A DNA stretch of 64,000 nucleotides from NCBI RefSeq assembly GCF_001042635.1, contig NZ_AP012331.1, positions 1,054,001 through 1,118,000 on the forward strand, in the 5' to 3' direction. The notes beneath the pieces were generated by a model. That model ran no database searches. It saw only the letters and a list, made by a program, of their open reading frames with translations, and was not told the DNA's origin. This document shows positions 60,548 to 64,000 of the stretch, in pieces (within the stretch, counting starts at the first letter, position 1; the number at the start of each line of letters is the position of its first letter). Source of the stretch: Bifidobacterium scardovii JCM 12489 = DSM 13734 (lineage in GTDB: Bacteria > Actinomycetota > Actinomycetes > Actinomycetales > Bifidobacteriaceae). A program made the position numbers and the translations under genes.

Positions 60548-61399
60548 ATGCGCAAGGCATCGAATCTGGGTCGGTCCGCTCGCGAACGGCGCGAATCCAT
60601 ACTGCGGTCCGCCATCATATTACCCATCACCATCGTATGCGCCATTCCGTTATGGTATGTGGTCATCAACACCTTCAAAACCATCAATGACATGGCCAGC
60701 AATCCTCTGGGGCTGCCGACCAAGTGGACATTGGACAACTATCGGCACATTCTGGAGACAATCCCCGTCGGACGCAGTTTCATGAACACCATTATCGTGA
60801 CCGTCGTGGCAGTGGCGATTGAAGTGATCATCGGTTCTATGGCGGCATACGGCATGATCCTGAGGAAGTCGTGGTTCACCGCGGCGATCGGCACTTTGCT
60901 GATGATCGCGTTCGTCATTCCGACACAGGCTATTCTGATCCCGCTGTACAAAATGGAATCGGAGCTGCACCTGGTCAATACGTTGCAGGGACTGATCCTG
61001 CTGTACCTTGGCGGTGCGGTGTTCTGCTACTTCCTGATTGTCGGATATATGCGCAAGCTGCCGTACGAGCTCATCGAGGCGGCCAGAATAGACGGCGCCG
61101 GCCCGCTCCGTATCTATTGGCAAATCGTATTGCCGCTGATCCGGCCCATTCTGGTGACCGTGATCGTGTTCCAGACCATGGGAACGTGGAACAACTTCAT
61201 GTATCCGAACGTGTTCCTGTCGTCGTCGGAGTTGCAGACGATCATCGTGCAGACGTACAACGCGGTGGGGGAGTTCACCACCGATTGGCCGTCCTATATG
61301 ACTATGACGCTCATCGCGCTGATTCCGGTCTTCGTGTTCTTCATCCTATGCCAGCGTTGGATCGTGGCCGGATTGATCGCCGGTTCGGTGAAGGGCTGA
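60548..61399 (+). CDS. Sugar ABC transporter permease (MalG-like)
   Basis: 283 residues. First helix SAIILPITIVCAIPLWYVVINTF, six helices, EAA loop EAARIDGAGPLRIYWQIVLPLIRP (about 178-201) and the terminal GLIAGSVKG. Starts two bases after the stop of the poly-G permease, so its translation may depend on ribosomes finishing that gene; OFF-phase frameshifting could therefore also reduce it. Base composition is less GC-rich than in the other ABC loci here, suggesting a separate, possibly transferred, origin. Confidence 0.92.
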   Translation: MRKASNLGRSARERRESILRSAIILPITIVCAIPLWYVVINTFKTINDMASNPLGLPTKWTLDNYRHILETIPVGRSFMNTIIVTVVAVAIEVIIGSMAAYGMILRKSWFTAAIGTLLMIAFVIPTQAILIPLYKMESELHLVNTLQGLILLYLGGAVFCYFLIVGYMRKLPYELIEAARIDGAGPLRIYWQIVLPLIRPILVTVIVFQTMGTWNNFMYPNVFLSSSELQTIIVQTYNAVGEFTTDWPSYMTMTLIALIPVFVFFILCQRWIVAGLIAGSVKG

Positions 61400-61494
61400 T
61401 CTTCAGTATCACAACAGTTTCCAATCCGGTGGGGTGCCATTCGGCCTCATCATCGGTCAGACAATATTTTGCAGTAATCCAGAAAGGAATAACA

Positions 61495-62739
61495 ATGAAG
61501 TTACGTAACAAGGTGATCGCTGCGGTTTCGATCGTCGGTATGCTCTCGGGGCTTGCCGCATGCGGCAGCGCAAGCGGCGCGACCGGGCAGACCACCATAT
61601 CGTATTTCTCGACATGGAACGGTTCCATGATCAAGCCGGTCATCGAGGAATTCGAGAAGGACAACCCCAATATCAAAGTCGATGTGAGCTTCGCCGCGAA
61701 TCCGGCGCAGTACGCGCAGACGCTGCGTACGCGCATCTCCGGCAATCAGACTCCGGATGTGTTCATGCTTGCTTCGGAAATCCGCGACCAGATGATCGAC
61801 AGTGGCTACACCTTGGATGTCACCAACGAGCCGTTCGTGAAGAACCTGTCGGATAGCAACCGCGAGTATCTGACCAGAAAGGGCAAGGTGTATGGTGCTT
61901 CGATCGGAGCGTGGTCGAACGCCATGGCGTATAACCCCGATCTGCTGGCCAAGGTGGGATACTCGGAGTTTCCGACGACCTGGGATGACTTCATGACCAT
62001 GCTTGAGAAACTCAAGGACGCCGGGATCGCCCCATATGTAACTCCGGTCGATCAGACCCCGCACGAGTTCCAGGCCATGTTGGGGGCACACTATGCCGCT
62101 ACGGGCGACAAGGCGGGTGAGCGTAAGGTGTTCGACGGCAAGTCGACTTTCGAAAAGGAATACACGCCGTACCTGACCAAGTGGAACGATTTGTTCGACA
62201 AGGGATTGGTCAGCCGAGACATGGTCGGTGCCAACGGTGACGATCTGTTCGCGATGTTCACCGCCGGCAAGGTTGCGGTGTACAAGTCCGGCACGTGGGA
62301 TCTGGACCGATTGAAGCAGTCGGGCGTGAAGTTCGGTCTTGCGCCAAACCCTTCCGTAAATGGGGAAGGACAGTATCTGTCCGGCAATGCCTCACAGGGT
62401 ATCGCAATCGCGGCCACTGCCAAGGGTGCCAAGCTCGAGGCTGCCAAGAAGCTCCTGACATTCCTCACCAGTGAAAAGGGTCTGGCTCTTCTGGAGAAGA
62501 ATACGGCGACGGTGATCACTGCGAAGAACTACAAGACCGATGTCATTCCCGAATACAAGGATCTGTATGACAATTACCTGATGAAGGGCAAGTACTATCT
62601 GTCGGTGAACAACTGGCCGAGGGGTACGGATGTGCTGCAGGCCGAGATGTACGCTCAGGTGCAGCGTATGGTTCAGGGTGAGATCACTCCGGCTGAGGTC
62701 GGCAAGGCGATGGATGAGAAACTCGCTACTGTCGGCTGA
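61495..62739 (+). CDS. Sugar ABC transporter solute-binding lipoprotein
   Basis: 414 residues from ATG 61495 with GAAAGGAATAAC upstream. Lipobox GLAACGSA. Binding-protein landmarks: TTISYFSTWNGSMIKPVIEEFEKDNPNIKVDV, PDVFMLASEIRDQMIDSGYTLDVT, VYGASIGAWSNAMAYNPDLLAKVGY and AGKVAVYKSGTWDLDRLKQSG. Last in the operon after both permeases, an order different from the two other ABC loci here (binding protein first). Only distantly similar to those two proteins. A terminator closes the unit. The ligand is unknown. Confidence 0.92.
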   Translation: MKLRNKVIAAVSIVGMLSGLAACGSASGATGQTTISYFSTWNGSMIKPVIEEFEKDNPNIKVDVSFAANPAQYAQTLRTRISGNQTPDVFMLASEIRDQMIDSGYTLDVTNEPFVKNLSDSNREYLTRKGKVYGASIGAWSNAMAYNPDLLAKVGYSEFPTTWDDFMTMLEKLKDAGIAPYVTPVDQTPHEFQAMLGAHYAATGDKAGERKVFDGKSTFEKEYTPYLTKWNDLFDKGLVSRDMVGANGDDLFAMFTAGKVAVYKSGTWDLDRLKQSGVKFGLAPNPSVNGEGQYLSGNASQGIAIAATAKGAKLEAAKKLLTFLTSEKGLALLEKNTATVITAKNYKTDVIPEYKDLYDNYLMKGKYYLSVNNWPRGTDVLQAEMYAQVQRMVQGEITPAEVGKAMDEKLATVG

Positions 62740-62767
62740 TCTACGGCGACGTGTCTGAACGTGTTGC

Positions 62768-62810
62768 AAAGGTCGTGTGCGCAATGCTTGCATCGCGCAC
62801 ACGACCTTTT
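62768..62810 (+). terminator. Rho-independent terminator after the ABC operon
   Basis: AAAGGTCGTGTGCGC and its exact complement form a 15-base stem with a 12-base loop, ending in TTTT. Confidence 0.88.
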
Positions 62811-62948
62811 GACGACTGATGATGCCGCATGCGAATTTCAGGATGACGTTTTGAAAAAAGGCATAAAGACCATTGCGCAATGTCGTCGGGCGGCTCTTTC
62901 GGCGTACAATTCACATTGATTGCATCGCCACCATGCAAAGGAGCCGTT

Positions 62949-64000
62949 ATGGCACAGTCGCCGTCGTTGGAATCATCGTTGGAATCATCGGCCACGTCGG
63001 CCGCTGTGCCGTCCGAACGGCCCGATGGGCCGTCGGTGGTCTTCTCGTTCCGTCCGGCCGATCTGATCGGGAAAATCATGGGGGCAGATGCGTGGCGGAC
63101 GCTTGCTTCCGTCGCCGCGTTCGACCACGACTCGAACGGCGGCATCCCGGTGGTGGAGGATTTCCATGACCCCGTGCACGCGGAACGCATCGCCGCCGCC
63201 AGTTACATCATCACCGGGTGGGGCGCCGAGGGACTGCTCGACGCGGCGGCGCTGGACGCCATGCCGAAGCTGCGGGGCATCTTCGCGGCCAGCGGCGCCG
63301 CCGATCGCATCTTCGCCGATGACCGGGCCAAGGAGACGGCGAGGGAGCGCGGCGTTGCGCTGTCGAACTCCGGGTACCTCAACGGATTGCCGGTGGCGGA
63401 GTACTGTTTCGCGAACATCTTGCTGGCCAACAAGTCGTTCTTCCGGGCCGAGCGCATGTACCATGAGCAACGCGGTTGGGGAGCGTGGGTAGACGTGCAG
63501 AGCGTGTTCGCCAACGTCGGCAACTATGAGAAGACGGTCGGACTCGTCTGCGCGTCCTCGCGCATCGGACGCCGGCTCATGACCATGCTGCAGATGACCC
63601 GTCTGGACGTGCTGGCCTACGCCATCGACATGTCCGCCGATGAGACCGCGTCGTACGGCGCGACCAAGGCCAGTCTCGACGAGGTCATGGGCCGCGGCGA
63701 TATCGTCTCCCTTCATGCGCCGGATATTCCGCCGTTGCGTGGCATGATCGGCGCTCGCGAGCTGGGGCTCATGAAGGACGGCGCCACGCTGCTCAATTCG
63801 GCGCGCGGCCGTGTGGTGGACCACGACGCCCTGATCGCGGAACTCAGGACCGGCAGAATCAACGCGATCCTCGACGTCACCTGGCCCGAGCCGCTGCCGG
63901 GCGATTCGCCGCTGTGGGACATGCCCAACGTGATCCTCACCCCGCATATCGCCGGATCCACCGGCAGCGAACTGCATGCGATGGGACTCAACGTGGCCGA
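62949..64000 (+). CDS. D-isomer-specific 2-hydroxyacid dehydrogenase family protein (3' partial)
   Basis: ATG 62949 with AAAGGAG upstream; the frame is open to the window end (about 350 codons). A Ser/Glu-rich lead (SPSLESSLESS) precedes a sequence collinear with the protein at 22058: SNSGYLNGLPVAEYCFANILLANKSFFRAER, NSARGRVVDHDAL (catalytic Arg), PLPGDSPLWDMPNVILTPHIAGS (catalytic His). It shares the non-standard nucleotide-binding loop (TVGLVCASSRIGRRLM). The two are paralogues that differ in their N-terminus and flanks. Substrate unknown. Probably transcribed separately from the ABC operon, whose terminator lies 140 bases upstream. Confidence 0.85.
   Translation, partial: MAQSPSLESSLESSATSAAVPSERPDGPSVVFSFRPADLIGKIMGADAWRTLASVAAFDHDSNGGIPVVEDFHDPVHAERIAAASYIITGWGAEGLLDAAALDAMPKLRGIFAASGAADRIFADDRAKETARERGVALSNSGYLNGLPVAEYCFANILLANKSFFRAERMYHEQRGWGAWVDVQSVFANVGNYEKTVGLVCASSRIGRRLMTMLQMTRLDVLAYAIDMSADETASYGATKASLDEVMGRGDIVSLHAPDIPPLRGMIGARELGLMKDGATLLNSARGRVVDHDALIAELRTGRINAILDVTWPEPLPGDSPLWDMPNVILTPHIAGSTGSELHAMGLNVA

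Noticed and set aside
1..64000. tRNA, rRNA or known riboswitch
   Set aside because: I looked for T-loop GTTCGA contexts with acceptor pairing and for conserved riboswitch cores and found none I could support by eye.

Overview
The window is GC-rich (mostly about 63-66% by eye) and is best explained as chromosome of a carbohydrate-specialised actinobacterium, most likely Bifidobacterium. This rests on six LacI-type regulators each sitting beside sugar genes, several CUT1-type sugar ABC transporters without dedicated ATPases, a glycoside-hydrolase complement with GH2, GH3, GH28-like, GH36, GH39 and GH43 members, purine-rich ribosome binding sites (GGAG/AAGGAG), and occasional leaderless promoters. 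I cannot assign a species from the sequence alone. There is no rRNA, tRNA, CRISPR array, intact transposase or prophage.

Layout. 1-9.1 kb: the C-terminal part of a membrane-anchored GH3 enzyme, a LysR regulator, a heterodimeric ABC exporter pair, an orphan HipB-like HTH protein, a methyltransferase, a TetR regulator and a 5'-truncated membrane protein. 9.1-21.8 kb: CtpE-like P-type ATPase, DHA2 drug-type MFS pump, sugar acetyltransferase plus TetR, DUF3737 plus a C-S lyase/aminotransferase, a decayed Fic gene, beta-glucuronidase, and an aldo/keto reductase with its divergent MerR regulator. 21.8-31.2 kb: a catabolic region with a 2-hydroxyacid dehydrogenase, a tandem RNA-hairpin array, a LacI regulator, glycerate kinase, GH36, GH43 and a xylose-isomerase-like TIM-barrel protein. 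31.4-38.6 kb: a DUF4143 ATPase, then a LacI-controlled ABC transporter whose solute-binding protein is broken (two amber codons and a frameshift) although both permeases are intact, an alpha/beta hydrolase and the LacI regulator. 38.7-43.97 kb: two more LacI regulators, a pair of tiny paralogous proteins, and a DUF4097-PadR operon. 44.3-48.2 kb: two MFS transporters separated by a second tandem hairpin array. 48.3-54.8 kb: LacI, a complete ABC transporter and a GH28-like gene interrupted by TGA. 55.1-59.1 kb: LacI, GH39 and an AEC-type carrier. 59.6-62.7 kb: an ABC transporter whose first permease is frame-disrupted at an 11-G tract. The window ends inside a second copy of the 2-hydroxyacid dehydrogenase family.

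How it fits together. Most of the window is a chain of uptake-plus-hydrolysis loci. Extracellular or imported plant/host glycans (xylan-like, galactoside, glucuronide and galacturonide substrates) enter through ABC or MFS/AEC carriers, are cleaved by intracellular glycosidases, and are locally controlled by LacI proteins acting on palindromes that can be read directly from the sequence. Several loci look recently inactivated or switchable, which suggests a changing diet or ongoing streamlining.

The least explained signals are two ~52-nt-period hairpin arrays whose stems are kept pairable by G-U wobble on the + strand, the poly-G switch in a sugar permease, and the twin 42-43-residue proteins under a perfect 20-bp palindrome.
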